DNA of 64,000 nt from Streptomyces malaysiense (lineage in GTDB: Bacteria > Actinomycetota > Actinomycetes > Streptomycetales > Streptomycetaceae), in assembly GCF_000980885.2 (NCBI RefSeq), contig NZ_LBDA02000051.1, forward strand, positions 1-64,000, in the 5' to 3' direction. This document shows, piece by piece, positions 16,309-26,600 of this stretch (its first letter is position 1; every line of letters starts with the position of its first letter). The notes under the pieces were generated by a model. The model was given only the letters and a program-made list of their open reading frames with translations. It was not told the DNA's origin and did not search any database. The translations under genes were made by a program, and so were the position numbers.

Positions 16309-17376
16309 TTACCCGTGCAGTGTGATCGCAGCGAACTCTTCCGCCGCCTGCAGGAAGACGTCGTTCTCGTGCCGCAGACCGACTGTGACCCGTATCCCCT
16401 CGTTCCCGAAGAGCCGGACCACGACACCGCGTCGAGCACAGAACGCGGCGAAGTCGCCGGACCTGTAACCCAGGGCAAGCCAAAGGAAGTTCGCCTGGGA
16501 CGCCGGGACACGCAAGCCCGCCCTCAGCAGCGCCTCCCGCACTCGTTCTCGTTCCGCCGCCACGGTCCGGCAGCGCTCGCCCACCCCCTCGGTGTCCGCC
16601 AGTGCGGCTATCGCCGCCGCCTGTGCCGGCCGACCGACCGCGAAAGGGACCGCCACCTTGTTGACCGCCGAGACGACGGCGGGCGCCCCGACGCAGTACC
16701 CGACCCGAATGCCGGCGAGCCCATAGGCCTTGGAGAAGGTCCGCAGGACGGCCACGTTCTCGTGCTCACGGGTGAGCAGGACGCCGTCTAGTACGTCTGG
16801 GTCCGTCACGAACTCACGGTACGCCTCGTCCAGGACCACGAGGACGTCGTCGGGGACCCGCTCCACGAACTCGCGCACCTCTCGGGCGCTCACCGCCGTG
16901 CCGGTGGGGTTGTTGGGGTTGCAGACGAAGACCACGCGGGTCGCCGGGGAGAGGGCGTCCGCCATGGCGGTGAGGTCATGGCGGTGCTCAGCATCCAGTG
17001 GGACGGTACGGGCGTGCACCCCGGCGACCCGTGCGAATACGGGGTACGCCTCGAACGAACGCCAGGCGCACAACACTTCGTCACCTGCTGCGCAGTAAGC
17101 CTGGACGAGCTGCTGGCACAGGCTCACCGAACCGCAGCCGATCGCGAGCGAGGACTCCGGGACCCGCAGCTCGTCGGCGAGTCGGGCCACCAGGTCCTCG
17201 GAGAACCACTGCGGGTACCGGTTTCCCTCGGCTGCGGCCCGGGTGACCGCCTCGACGACCGAGGGCAGCGGCGGCAGGGAGCTCTCGTTCGAGTTGAGCA
17301 GGATCGTGCCCGGAGGCTGGCCGGGAATGATGTAGTCGGGGATGCTGGCCAGATCGGCTCGGGTGGGAACACCCAT
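16309..17376 (-). CDS. HisC-like class I/II aminotransferase
   Basis: 355 residues, fold type I PLP enzyme. Residues seen: LLNSNESSLPPLPSV at the substrate end, CNPNNPTGT near 160, VLDEAYREF near 192, the PLP lysine in TFSKAYGLAGIRVGY near 214, and RVTVGLRHEND near the C-terminus where HisC-type enzymes bind the substrate acid group. Length is normal for histidinol-phosphate/aromatic aminotransferases. As the last gene of the operon, 46 bases after the ATP-grasp gene, it is unlikely to be the housekeeping HisC and probably makes or modifies an amino acid or amino-alcohol for the product. ATG start at 17376. Confidence 0.87.
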   Translation of the reverse strand: MGVPTRADLASIPDYIIPGQPPGTILLNSNESSLPPLPSVVEAVTRAAAEGNRYPQWFSEDLVARLADELRVPESSLAIGCGSVSLCQQLVQAYCAAGDEVLCAWRSFEAYPVFARVAGVHARTVPLDAEHRHDLTAMADALSPATRVVFVCNPNNPTGTAVSAREVREFVERVPDDVLVVLDEAYREFVTDPDVLDGVLLTREHENVAVLRTFSKAYGLAGIRVGYCVGAPAVVSAVNKVAVPFAVGRPAQAAAIAALADTEGVGERCRTVAAERERVREALLRAGLRVPASQANFLWLALGYRSGDFAAFCARRGVVVRLFGNEGIRVTVGLRHENDVFLQAAEEFAAITLHG

Positions 17377-17422
17377 GGGGCAGCTTCCTTTCGTGCGTGC
17401 GGCGTGGGGCTATACGGCCGGC

Positions 17423-18715
17423 TCAGCGCTTCGCCCCGGCCGGCTCGGCGAGCCGGAAGAGTCCGTCCTGCAGGCCCTGTATGCGCCGGTGGTCGGCGAG
17501 CAGGTCCTCGGGGTGCTCCCCGACCAGAAAGACCCGCAGCGGGCTGGAGAGCAGATCGGTGGTCGGGCGCATCCGGTCACCGGGGCGAAGCCGGGGCACG
17601 GCCAGGCGGACCGTGCGCAGGGCGGCGATCCGGGCGAGGACGTCCTCGTCGATCTCCTCGACGATTCCCTCCCGGGTGGTCTGCCCGTGCACGACGAGAG
17701 CTTCCCGGTGCTTTCGGTACATCGTGCGGCCGGCATACCTGCGCTGGAACTCCTCGGGCCGTACGCAGGCGAGGGCGAGCAGGTCCGCCTGGTTTCCGTC
17801 CATGCAGGTGTCGTGGACGGCGGGCACCATGTCTCCGTTGAGCCGGGCCCCGACCTCGACGAGTGCGGGGCCCTCGGGGGTCAGCACGACCTCGGCGTGG
17901 GCGGCGCCGAAGCGGATGCCGAGGGCGTCGAGAACGCGGTCCACGTAGTCGACGAGGACGGGCACCTCGGGGCTGTCCGGGTCGAGCAGGATGTCCTTGT
18001 CGTAGATCCGCTTGGTCCCGGTCTCCGTCTTCTCGTACCGCCACACCCCGCACACATGGCGCCCGCCGCCGGGGCCCCGGACGACGTCCACGATGTACTC
18101 GGGGCCCCGCAGGAAGGACTGCGCGAGGACTTCGGCGTTGCGGCGCTCGAAGATGTCGTAGGCTCCGAGCACGGCGGCCGCGGCGGTGCGGATCTCCTCG
18201 GCGCTGCGGCAGATCGAGACACCGTCGGTGGAGGCCGAGCTGAGCGGCTTGACCACCACGGGGTAACCGGCGTCGCGCTCGGCCCAGTCGACGATCTCGG
18301 CGGCGTCCGCGGACTTCAGCTGCCGGGCGCACCGCAGCCCGGCGGCCCGCAGTGACTCGATCATCCGGTGCTTGTCGCGGCGCACGGCCGAGGTCGCGGC
18401 CGGGTTGCCGGGCAGGCCCAGCCGCTCGGCGACAGCGTCGGCCGGAGGGACGCCGGTCTCCTGACCAGGCAGGACGCCGACGGGGGCGTAGGCGGCGAGT
18501 TCCTTGACGGTGCGGTCCCAGTCGCCGGTGCCGTGCACCACGTTGGCGATGTACGGCCCGAGGTCCGGGGGCGGTACCGAGGCGAGGAACTCCGGGGTGG
18601 ACTGGAGGTGGACGACGTCGGCGCCGAGCCGCCGGAGCGCGGCGGGCAGGAACTTGCCGATCGAGTACCCGTCGACGACGACGCCGACGGGACGGCTCGG
18701 GGCGGGGTGGCTCAT
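17423..18715 (-). CDS. ATP-grasp carboxylate-amine ligase
   Basis: 430 residues. N-terminal preATP-grasp part (VGVVVDGYSIGKFLPAALRR), then the ATP-binding lid around residues 150-170 (YPVVVKPLSSASTDGVSICR), and the metal-binding end HAEVVLTPEGPALVEVGARL followed by NGD near 275-300, with acidic residues and asparagine in the family positions. Enzymes of this type (BacD, DabC-like and carnosine-synthase-like) activate a carboxylate as acyl phosphate and couple it to an amine. In the cluster it could add an amino acid outside the NRPS, or join the peptide and the amino-sugar part. Spacing to TauD-like gene upstream is 31 bases. Exact substrates cannot be read. Confidence 0.87.
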   Translation of the reverse strand: MSHPAPSRPVGVVVDGYSIGKFLPAALRRLGADVVHLQSTPEFLASVPPPDLGPYIANVVHGTGDWDRTVKELAAYAPVGVLPGQETGVPPADAVAERLGLPGNPAATSAVRRDKHRMIESLRAAGLRCARQLKSADAAEIVDWAERDAGYPVVVKPLSSASTDGVSICRSAEEIRTAAAAVLGAYDIFERRNAEVLAQSFLRGPEYIVDVVRGPGGGRHVCGVWRYEKTETGTKRIYDKDILLDPDSPEVPVLVDYVDRVLDALGIRFGAAHAEVVLTPEGPALVEVGARLNGDMVPAVHDTCMDGNQADLLALACVRPEEFQRRYAGRTMYRKHREALVVHGQTTREGIVEEIDEDVLARIAALRTVRLAVPRLRPGDRMRPTTDLLSSPLRVFLVGEHPEDLLADHRRIQGLQDGLFRLAEPAGAKR

Positions 18716-18746
18716 GGAAGGTCGGGTCCTTTCCGTGCGCGGCTGG

Positions 18747-19586
18747 TCAGGCGGCGGCGACGCTGATGCGGTGCACGGTCCGGCCGACGCCCTCCGGGAG
18801 GTGGGTCGCCCGGTGGTAGGTGGTCGCGGTCTTCCAGATCAGCAGGTCGTCGCGCGTCCAGTGGTGTTCGTAGACATGCGCGGGGTCCTGCACCAGGGAG
18901 TCGACCAGGTCGAAGAACTCCTCGTTGCCGTTGGCGTCAAGACCGACGACCGCTTCCATGTACTCGCGGGCGGCATACAGGAAGTGCCGGCCGGTGAAGG
19001 CGTCGCGGCGGACGACGGGGTGCTCGACCGCCGGGTACTCGTGCGCGACCAGGGCCCGCATCTCGGCGATGGACAGGCCCACGTGGCGGGGCTCGATGCG
19101 CTGCTGCCTGGTCAGGGTGTGGCGTCCGGTGAGGCCCTCCAGGCGGGCCTTCCACTCCTCGGGCAGCCGGTCGTGGACGTCGGCGGCGGACGCGAAGAGG
19201 GTGTGGCCGTGCTCCGCGGGCACGTTCACCCCGTGCAGCACCGTGTACTCGGCCGGACGCGCGTTGTACGACGAGTCCTGGTGCCAGAAGTTTCCGACCC
19301 GGGGGACGCCGACAGGCTTGTTCTTCCGGCGCTCGTTGGAGGAGACGAGGATCTCGGCGAACTCCGGGTGGCGCCAGTCGCTCAGCAGGAAGGGGACGGG
19401 GGTGCCGAGGCGGGCGGCGAGCCCTATCTGCTGCTCGGGTGTCAGCCGGATGTCCCGGAGCACCACCAGGTCGCGCCGGTGGACGGAGTCGACGACGTCT
19501 GCGAAGAGTTCCTCGCTCCGCAGGTCCTCGTAGGTGACTCCGGTGTATTCGACGCCGATGAACGGGGTCAGATCGCGTCGGTGCAT
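18747..19586 (-). CDS. TauD/TfdA-family Fe(II)/2-oxoglutarate dioxygenase
   Basis: 279 residues from ATG 19586, AAGGAGG eight bases upstream. The jelly-roll iron site is visible: NFWHQDSSY (HxD near residue 100) and the distal histidine in RTVHRISV at the C-terminus, with an arginine nearby for 2-oxoglutarate. LRDIRLTPEQQIGLAARLG is the usual N-terminal helix of TauD-like enzymes. Such enzymes hydroxylate, desaturate or epoxidise amino-acid or peptide substrates. The start lies 19 bases inside the upstream MFS gene, so translation is coupled. Confidence 0.88.
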   Translation of the reverse strand: MHRRDLTPFIGVEYTGVTYEDLRSEELFADVVDSVHRRDLVVLRDIRLTPEQQIGLAARLGTPVPFLLSDWRHPEFAEILVSSNERRKNKPVGVPRVGNFWHQDSSYNARPAEYTVLHGVNVPAEHGHTLFASAADVHDRLPEEWKARLEGLTGRHTLTRQQRIEPRHVGLSIAEMRALVAHEYPAVEHPVVRRDAFTGRHFLYAAREYMEAVVGLDANGNEEFFDLVDSLVQDPAHVYEHHWTRDDLLIWKTATTYHRATHLPEGVGRTVHRISVAAA

Positions 19587-20794
19587 GAGGGTTCCTCCTT
19601 GTACCAGGTGTGGGGGCTGCTGCGGGCCACCGTCAGCAGGAGCCAGGCGACGCACAGGGCGCCGCCCGCGACGGCCCACGGGATGCCGGGGGCGGACGGC
19701 CGGGCGAGCAGCAGAGAGAGGTGAGGCGCCAGGATGAAGGCGATGTTGACGCCGGTGGAGTAGAGAGCGAGGTTGCGGTCCGCCGAGTCCTCGCCGGACA
19801 GCTCGCTGACGTAGCCGAGGAGCCCCGGAAACACGACGATCTCCCCGGCAGTCCACACGAGCGTGGACAGGACGAGCAGCGGACCCGATCCCGACAGCGC
19901 CATCGACAGGAAGCCGGCGCCCGCGAGGCCGTAGCCGAGGAGCAGGGTGGGCAGGTGTCCCGTCCTGGCCATCCGTACGTTGAGAGGGACCTCGAACAGG
20001 ACGATGCCCGCCGCGTTGACGGCGAAGACGACGCCCGCCCAGTACCCGGGCAGCCCCAGTCCGACGATGACGTAGGTGGAGACGAAGACGGACGGCAGCG
20101 AGTAGGCGAGCTGGACGGGCAACGAGAGACCGAAGATCGTCCAGAAACGGGTCCGCTCGTACCGTGTGCGCGGGACGACACCGGTCTTCGGGGTGTCGCG
20201 TCCTGCCGGGGCCACGGACGGCGCTCCACGGGAGCGTGTCGCGAGGTGTCCGGCGGCGGCCAGGGCGCAGCCGGCGTTCGCCCAGAACACCAGCCGCGGC
20301 TCGACGGCGAAGAGCAGCCCGCCGGCGAGGGGCCCGGCGGCCATCCCGAGGTTGATGGCGAGCCGGTAGCAGGAGAACGCGACCTTCCGCTCCTCGGAAC
20401 CGGCGGCGGCGACGGTCGCCGAGTACGCGGCCGGGGTGAAGATCTCGTATGCGAAGCCCCACACGACGACGGAGGCGACCAGCGGCGCCACGCCGTGCAG
20501 GAAGGGGAACACGGCCAGGACCGCCCCGTTGAGGACCAGGCCGCCCAGCATCAGCGCACGGGCGGTCACCCTGCCGAGCAGGACGCTCGCCGCCAGGTCG
20601 GCGCCGAGGGCGCCCACGCCGAAGCAGACGAGGACGCTGCCGGTCGTGCCCCTGCCGAGCCCCTCGTGCACCAGCAGGTGGGCGGCGAGGAACGGGTAGG
20701 CCATGGTGCCGGTGCGGAAGATCAGGGTGGTGAAGAACAGAGTGCGCAGGGGTGCGGGGAGCCCCGTGACTGCGCGGACGGTACGGGTGATCAC
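19568..20794 (-). CDS. MFS transporter (product exporter)
   Basis: 408 residues from GTG 20794, about 12 hydrophobic segments. N-terminal RTLFFTTLIFRTGTMAYPFL, a loop DLAASVLLGRVTARALML, central hydrophilic linker near 190-215 (SRGAPSVAPAGRDTPKT), and second half starting FWTIFGLSLPVQLAYSLPSV. It lacks a solute-binding partner gene and stands in the biosynthetic operon, so drug/product efflux is likelier than uptake. GTGA overlap with the GlcD-like gene before it, and 19-base overlap with the dioxygenase after it. Confidence 0.85.
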   Translation of the reverse strand: MITRTVRAVTGLPAPLRTLFFTTLIFRTGTMAYPFLAAHLLVHEGLGRGTTGSVLVCFGVGALGADLAASVLLGRVTARALMLGGLVLNGAVLAVFPFLHGVAPLVASVVVWGFAYEIFTPAAYSATVAAAGSEERKVAFSCYRLAINLGMAAGPLAGGLLFAVEPRLVFWANAGCALAAAGHLATRSRGAPSVAPAGRDTPKTGVVPRTRYERTRFWTIFGLSLPVQLAYSLPSVFVSTYVIVGLGLPGYWAGVVFAVNAAGIVLFEVPLNVRMARTGHLPTLLLGYGLAGAGFLSMALSGSGPLLVLSTLVWTAGEIVVFPGLLGYVSELSGEDSADRNLALYSTGVNIAFILAPHLSLLLARPSAPGIPWAVAGGALCVAWLLLTVARSSPHTWYKEEPSCTDAI

Positions 20795-22194
20795 GGAGTG
20801 CGCCCGCCAGCCGGGCGCCGGCGGGCGAACAACGCGCCCGGATTGAACAGGCCCGCGGGGTCGAGGGCGTCCTTCAGCTGCCGGTGGACCCGCATCGACA
20901 CGGGCCCAAGCTCCCTCTCCAGCCACTCGGTCTTGAGCTTGCCGACGCCGTGCTCGCCGGTGACGGTGCCGCCGAGCGACAGGGCAAGGGCGAGGATGGC
21001 GTCGAAGGCGCCGCGGGCACGGGCGTACTGCTCCGCCGAGGCCCCGTCGTACAGGACGGTGGGGTGCATGTTGCCGTCGCCCGCGTGGCCTACGACGGCC
21101 ACGGTCAGCCCGGCCTGCGCCCCGATCCTCTCGCAGCCAGCCATAAGTTCGGCGATCCGGGTGCGGGGCACCGCCACGTCCTCGGTCATGCAGGCTCCGC
21201 GCGCCTCCAGTGCCGGCAGGGACACCCGGCGGGCCCGGAGCAGGAGACCACCCTCGGCCGGGTCCGTGGTCGCGTGCGTCCATTGCGCGCCGGTGTCCTT
21301 GAACAGCCGTTCCATGGCGTCCAGTTCGGCGGAGGCTGGCTCGCCGCCCGCGTCGGACTGGCACAGCAGCAGGGCGCTGCTGTCGCCCGCGCCGAGGTCC
21401 GCCCGCAGGAACTCGGCGGACGCCCGCAGGGAGGTGGCGTCCATGATCTCCATCAGGGAGGGCATCAGCCCGGCCCGGACCACGCGGTTGACGGCCTCCC
21501 CGGCCCGCTCCACGGAGTCGAAGGCGGCGACGATCGTGCCCGGCGCGGCGGGCAGCGGACGCAGCTTCAGCGTCGCCTCGGTGATGATCCCGAGCGTGCC
21601 CTCGCTGCCGACGAACAGCCGGGTCAGGTCGTAACCGGCCACGCCCTTGACGGTTCTGCGGCCCGTGGTGAGCAACGAGCCATCGGCCAGGACGACTTCG
21701 AGGCCGAAGACGGCGTCGCTGGTCACGCCGTACTTTCCGCAGCACAGGCCGCCGGCGTCCGTGGCGAGGTTGCCGCCGAGCGTGCACCATTCGAGGCTGG
21801 AGGGGTCCGGCGGGTAGAAGAGGCTGTGCGCGGCGGCGGCGTCCCGGAGCGTCCGGTTGACGACTCCGGGCTGGACGACGGCCAGGCGGTTGTCCGCGTC
21901 GAGTTCGAGGATCCGGTCCATCCGGGTGGTGACCAGGAGGACGCACCCGTCCACCGCGTTGGCGCCGCCGGTCAGACCGCTGCCCGCACCGCGCGGGACG
22001 ACGGGTACGTCGGCTTCGGCACACGCGCGGACGCAGGCCTGCACCTCGGCGGTGTCGGCGGGCAGCACTACGGCGAGGGGGCGGCCCGCCGGGGCGAGCG
22101 GCATCATGTCGCGGGCGTAGCCCTCGGTCGCGTCCGGATCGGTGAGCACGGCGGCGTCGCCCACCGAGTCCCGCAGCCGCTGTATCAGGCTCAC
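20791..22194 (-). CDS. GlcD-like FAD-dependent oxidase/dehydrogenase
   Basis: 467 residues from GTG 22194. FAD-binding type 4 domain: VVPRGAGSGLTGGA near 68-80, EWCTLGGNLATDAGG, VKGVAGYDLTRLFVGSEGTL. C-terminal FAD-oxidase domain with VAVVGHAGDGNMHPTVLY near 373 and VTGEHGVGKLK near 417, the histidine motifs used in alpha-hydroxy-acid oxidation (glycolate, D-lactate, D-2-hydroxyglutarate type). Usual family partners GlcE/GlcF are absent; instead the gene overlaps a ferredoxin gene by GTGA. It might oxidise a hydroxy acid to the keto acid used by one of the aminotransferases (inference). Confidence 0.87.
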   Translation of the reverse strand: MSLIQRLRDSVGDAAVLTDPDATEGYARDMMPLAPAGRPLAVVLPADTAEVQACVRACAEADVPVVPRGAGSGLTGGANAVDGCVLLVTTRMDRILELDADNRLAVVQPGVVNRTLRDAAAAHSLFYPPDPSSLEWCTLGGNLATDAGGLCCGKYGVTSDAVFGLEVVLADGSLLTTGRRTVKGVAGYDLTRLFVGSEGTLGIITEATLKLRPLPAAPGTIVAAFDSVERAGEAVNRVVRAGLMPSLMEIMDATSLRASAEFLRADLGAGDSSALLLCQSDAGGEPASAELDAMERLFKDTGAQWTHATTDPAEGGLLLRARRVSLPALEARGACMTEDVAVPRTRIAELMAGCERIGAQAGLTVAVVGHAGDGNMHPTVLYDGASAEQYARARGAFDAILALALSLGGTVTGEHGVGKLKTEWLERELGPVSMRVHRQLKDALDPAGLFNPGALFARRRPAGGRTP

Positions 22195-22400
22195 GGGGTT
22201 CCGTCCTCGCCGCCGACGAGGATCGCGCGGGCCGGGCAGAGGTCCGCCGCCTCGTGGACGGCGTCGGCGAGCGCAGCGCCCGGCTCGGTGTCGAGCAGCA
22301 CGACGACGCCGTCACTCTCGTCCTGGTCGAAGACCTCGGGTGCCGACAGGACGCAGTGCCCGGCTCCGACACATCGCTCGGGTTCGAGGGTGATCTTCAA
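22191..22400 (-). CDS. P450-type [3Fe-4S] ferredoxin
   Basis: 69 residues from TTG 22400 with GGAG nine bases upstream. Sequence MKITLEPERCVGAGHCVLSA, FDQDESDGVVVLLD and a third cysteine in ADLCPARAI. Three cysteines with alanine/glycine in the fourth position are typical of the [3Fe-4S] ferredoxins that serve Streptomyces P450s. It follows the P450 gene by 56 bases, so it is the natural electron donor of that enzyme. Confidence 0.9.
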   Translation of the reverse strand: MKITLEPERCVGAGHCVLSAPEVFDQDESDGVVVLLDTEPGAALADAVHEAADLCPARAILVGGEDGTP

Positions 22401-22456
22401 GGTGGTTGGCTCCTTGGCGGTCAAGAGGGCGGACAGGCGACCCGGGTGCGGAGGTT

Positions 22457-23653
22457 TCACCAGGTCACGGGGAGTTCGTGGACGCCGTAGACGGCCATGT
22501 CCGACTTGAAGCGGATCTCCTCGACGGGCACGGCGAGCCGCAGCTCCGGCAGCCGGTGGGCGACGGCGTGGTAGGTCTCCTGGAGTTCGACCTTCGCCAG
22601 GGACTGGCCCAGGCACTGGTGCGGGCCGTAGCCGAAGGCGAGGTGGCCGTGGGCGCGTACGTCCGGGTCGAAGTCCTCGCCGGAGGGGAAGCGCGAGGGG
22701 TCCCGGTTGGCCACGTTGATCGCCGCGATCACCCCCTGCCCCGCCTTCACGAGACGGTCGCCCACCTCGACGTCCTCGGTGGCGATCCGGCGGATGCCGC
22801 GCTGGACGATGGTGAGGTGGCGCAGCAGCTCCTCCACAGTGTCCGCGAGCTGCCGAGGGTCCTCGTGACCGCGCAGGGCAGCGAAGCGGCCGGGGTAGCG
22901 CAGCAGGGTGAGGATGCCGAGAGAGACCATGTTGGCCGTGGTGTCGTGCCCAGCCGTGAGCAGCAACAACGCCATTGCGCTCAGGGTGCGGCGGCTCATC
23001 GCGCCGGTGCCCACATGCCGGACCACCATGCGCCCGATGAAGTCGTCCCCGGGGTCCTTCTCTCGTGCGGCCACAAGGGATTCGAGGTAGTCCTGGAGTT
23101 CCTGACGGGCCGCGGCTGCGGTCCCGGTGGTCCCCGCGACGGCGTTCATGGTGTGGGTGAGCGAGCGGAACAGCTCCCGGTCCGCCAGGGGCACGCCGAG
23201 GAACTCGCAGATCACCGAGAGCGCGACGGGCAGCGCGAGATCGGTCACGAGGTCGGCGCGGCGCGGTCCGTCCAGCATCCGGTCGAGGCAGCCCGCGACG
23301 ACGGAGCGCACGGCGGGGCGCCAGGACTCGGCCCGCCGGACGGTGAACTCGCCGAGCACCAGGCGGCGCAGCGCGTCGTGCTCGGGGTTGTCCATGATGA
23401 GCAGCGTCGGCTCGACGGCCGTCTCGGCGGCCGCGACAGCACTGGAGAGCGGGTAGCCGGGACGGCTCTTGTCGGCGCTGAACCGGGGGTCGCTCAGCAC
23501 CAGCCGGGCGTCCTCGTAGCGAGTGAACAGCCAGGGGCGTACGCCGTTCCAGATCGGGACGCGGGGCACCTCCGGCTCGTCGCGCAGCCGGGTGACCTCC
23601 TCGGGCGGGGCGAACGGGCACTGGCGGGCCATGGGATACAGCACTTCCGTCAT
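22457..23653 (-). CDS. cytochrome P450 (CYP105-like)
   Basis: 398 residues from ATG 23653. I helix LLLLTAGHDTTANMVSLG with the canonical AGxDT, ExxR in VEELLRH, NRDPSRFPSGEDFD, and haem loop HLAFGYGPHQCLGQSLAKVE with the cysteine near residue 345. N-terminal MTEVLYPMARQCPFAPPEEV resembles CYP105 enzymes, which oxidise many secondary metabolites. The start overlaps the NRPS stop (ATGA), which suggests tailoring of the NRPS product, possibly hydroxylation or oxidative coupling. Ferredoxin supplied by the next gene. Confidence 0.92.
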   Translation of the reverse strand: MTEVLYPMARQCPFAPPEEVTRLRDEPEVPRVPIWNGVRPWLFTRYEDARLVLSDPRFSADKSRPGYPLSSAVAAAETAVEPTLLIMDNPEHDALRRLVLGEFTVRRAESWRPAVRSVVAGCLDRMLDGPRRADLVTDLALPVALSVICEFLGVPLADRELFRSLTHTMNAVAGTTGTAAAARQELQDYLESLVAAREKDPGDDFIGRMVVRHVGTGAMSRRTLSAMALLLLTAGHDTTANMVSLGILTLLRYPGRFAALRGHEDPRQLADTVEELLRHLTIVQRGIRRIATEDVEVGDRLVKAGQGVIAAINVANRDPSRFPSGEDFDPDVRAHGHLAFGYGPHQCLGQSLAKVELQETYHAVAHRLPELRLAVPVEEIRFKSDMAVYGVHELPVTW

Positions 23654-26600
23654 TCGCTCGTCTCTCCGGTCGGTGCGAGGTACTGCCACCAGCGGTCGAC
23701 CACCGTGTCGGCCCAGTCGGGCGGAGTGATGCCGTGGGCGTACAGGGCGGCGAGAGTGGCTTCGTTGCGGTAGTCGGCGGGTTGCGCCCGGTCGGGTGCG
23801 TCGCACAGCTCGCGCAGGTGCTCCCGGTAGGCCAGGGCGGGCAGTTCGGTGCCCCGGGCCACCGCGTCGTCCAGCCGTGCCAGCCAGGTGCGCAGGGCGA
23901 CCGGGCGGGTGCGGGCGCCGGTGCGCCGGTCGTGGCCGGCGAGGAAGACACCAAGCCCGCTGCGGCGGGGATGGTGCAGATGGCGGACCGTGCCTGGCGG
24001 GGCGTCGGCGAGGGCCAGCGCCACCAGTGCGCGGGCCATCACGTCGACTGGCAGGGCGTCGGAGGCGAGGACCGGGTGGTCGGGGTAGCAGCCGAGGGCG
24101 GCCGAACTCACCAGGAGCCGGGTGAGCATGTCGTCGCGGCTGAGCGCGCCGGTCGTCGCGCTGCCCCCGGCGCGGCCCAGCCGGTACGTCCGGGCGTCGG
24201 CTCCCCGGGCGACGGCCTGGCGGACGAGCTGTTCGGCGGCCCACTTCGCCGCGGCGTAGCCGCGTCCGCGCGGGTGGCGTTCGTGCTCGGCCGGTGTCGA
24301 CTCGCTCAGAGTGCGCGGGCGGCCGTCCGGGGTGTCCTCGCACAGCACGGCGAGCGTGGAGACGTGGTGGAAGCGGGCGGCCCGGCCCTCGGCGGCGATC
24401 CTCAGCAGTTCCTGGGTCCCGCCGACGTTCGCCGCGGCAAGGTGCTGGTAGCCGGAGAGGTGGTGGACCTCCGCGCCCAGGTGGAGGACGGTGGCCGCCG
24501 CACGGGCCGCGTCCAGCCCGGGAGTTCCCGCCAGTCCCAGGCCGGGCAGCGTGAGGTCGCCGGGCAGCGGCACGATCCGGGGGTCGGCGGCCTCCAAGGC
24601 GAGCGCGTACCGGCGGGCCGTCTGCGCCAGCCGCGCGCGGGCCGCTTCGGGCGTCGCGGCGCGTACGAGGCACAGCACCGGTCCCTCTGTACGCTCCAGC
24701 AGCTCGCTCAGGACGTGGCTGCCGACGAACCCGGTGGCACCGGTGAGCAGGACGGAGTCCGTGCGGCGCGGCGCGGTGACGGGCCCGGCGAAGGTGATGC
24801 CGGGGTCGAGCACTACGTCTTCGGCGAGCACGGTCGCCGATCGTGTGCCGGCATCGGGGCGGGCGAGTGTGCGCGCGGTGGCCCTGACCGTAGGCTCGGC
24901 GAGGAAGCCCCGGACCGGTAACCGGTGACCGTAACGTCGTTCGAGCTCGCCGAGCAGGCGGATGACACGCAGCGAGTGCCCGCCGAGCGCGAAGAAGTCG
25001 TCCGACAGGCCGATGGACGGGCCGCTGCCGAGGACCTCCCGCCACAGGGCCAGCAGCTCCTGTTCCAGCGGATTCGCGGCGCGGCCGATCTCCTCGGCGG
25101 GGCCGTGGTCGCGCGCGTGGGACGCGAGGCGGGCGGCGAGCGCCGTACGGTCGGCCTTGCCGTGGCTGCTGGTGGGGATGTGCGGGACCGGCACGACGAG
25201 CCGGGGCACCATGTGGCCGGGCAGGTGGCGGACCAGATGGGCGCGCGCCTCCTGCTCGTCGGCAGTGCCCACGTAGGCGACGCCGAGATCGGCGTCGGGA
25301 CCTTGGCCGATCAGCACCGCGACGGCCTCACCGATGCACTGATGGCGTGTCAGGGTCGCTTCGATCTCACCGAGTTCGATGCGGAAGCCGCGCAGCTTGA
25401 TCTGCCCGTCGAGTCGGCCCAGGTAGTCCAGGTTGCCGTCGGGCAGCCGTCGTACCCGGTCCCCGGTGCGGTACAGGCGCCGGTCGCCGAGGACGGGGAC
25501 GGTGGTGAACAGGTCACGGGTGCGTTCGGGGTTGTTCCAGTAGCCGAGGGCGAGCCCCGCGCCGCCCAGCCAGAGTTCCCCCGGGACTCCCGTGGCGGCG
25601 AGCCTGCCGTGGCGGTCGATGACATGGGCGGTGGTTCCCGGCAGCGCCCGGCCGATCGGGATCCTGCCGCGGTCCCCGTCCGGTCCGGCCTCGTGGGTGG
25701 TGGCAAGGATCGCCGCCTCGGTGGGGCCGTAGCCGTTGATGACGACGCGGCTTTGGGCGTAGTGACGGGTGTCGTGCGGGTCGGCGGGCTCGCCAGCCAC
25801 GATCAGGACCCGTACCGAGGCGAGGTCCGGCCGGCCCAGCGCGCGCAGGAGCGAGGGGACGATGACCATCACGGTCACGCCGTAGTCGCGCAGGGCTCGG
25901 ACGAGTGCGGCGGCGTCACCGCGAGCGGCGTCCGCGCAGTAGACCAGGGTGCCGCCGGAGACGAGAGGCATGAACTGTTCGTAGGCCGCCACGTCGAAGC
26001 CGGGCGAGGTGAGCTGCAGCCAGACGTCGTCCGGCGTGAAGGGGTGGCGGGCGAGGCCGGCGTGCAGGGTGTTGACGACCGAGCGATGGGAGACGACGAC
26101 GCCGCGCGGCCGGCCGGTGCTGCCGGACGTGTAGATGATGTAGGCGGGGTCGGTGGCGCAGGCCCCCGCCCGCGCGGGCGGGGGCTCGTCCGAGGGGCAC
26201 ACGAGCCGGTCGATGTCCAGGACGGGCGGCAGGCCGTCGGTTTCCGAGCCGGGTCGGAACAGCCGGTCGGTGATGTCCTTCGAGGTCACCAGCGCCCGGG
26301 CCCGGGCGTCCGCGAGGACGTACCGCAGCCGCTCGGCCGGATACGCCGGGTCGAGCGGGACGTAGGCGGCGCCGGTCTTGAGCACGCCGAGGACGGCCGC
26401 GATCAGCAGGGGCGTGCGCTCCAGGCAGAGGGCGACGCGCTCACCGGGGCGCGCGCCTCGGGCGAGGAGCCGGTTGGCCATCTCGTCGGCGAGTCGGTCG
26501 AGTTCGCGGTAGGTGAGGGCGGCCTCCTCCCCCACCACGGCGGTCTTGCCGGGGTGGGCGGCGGCCGTACGGGCGAACAGCGAGGTGAGGGTGGTGTCCG

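Noticed and set aside
16309..17376. Housekeeping histidinol-phosphate aminotransferase (hisC)
   Set aside because: No histidine genes around it and it is the last gene of the biosynthetic operon; therefore no gene symbol was given.
22457..23653. Form I CO dehydrogenase-like or redox partner fusion in the P450 region
   Set aside because: The P450 is a standard 398-residue enzyme and the ferredoxin is separate; no fusion.
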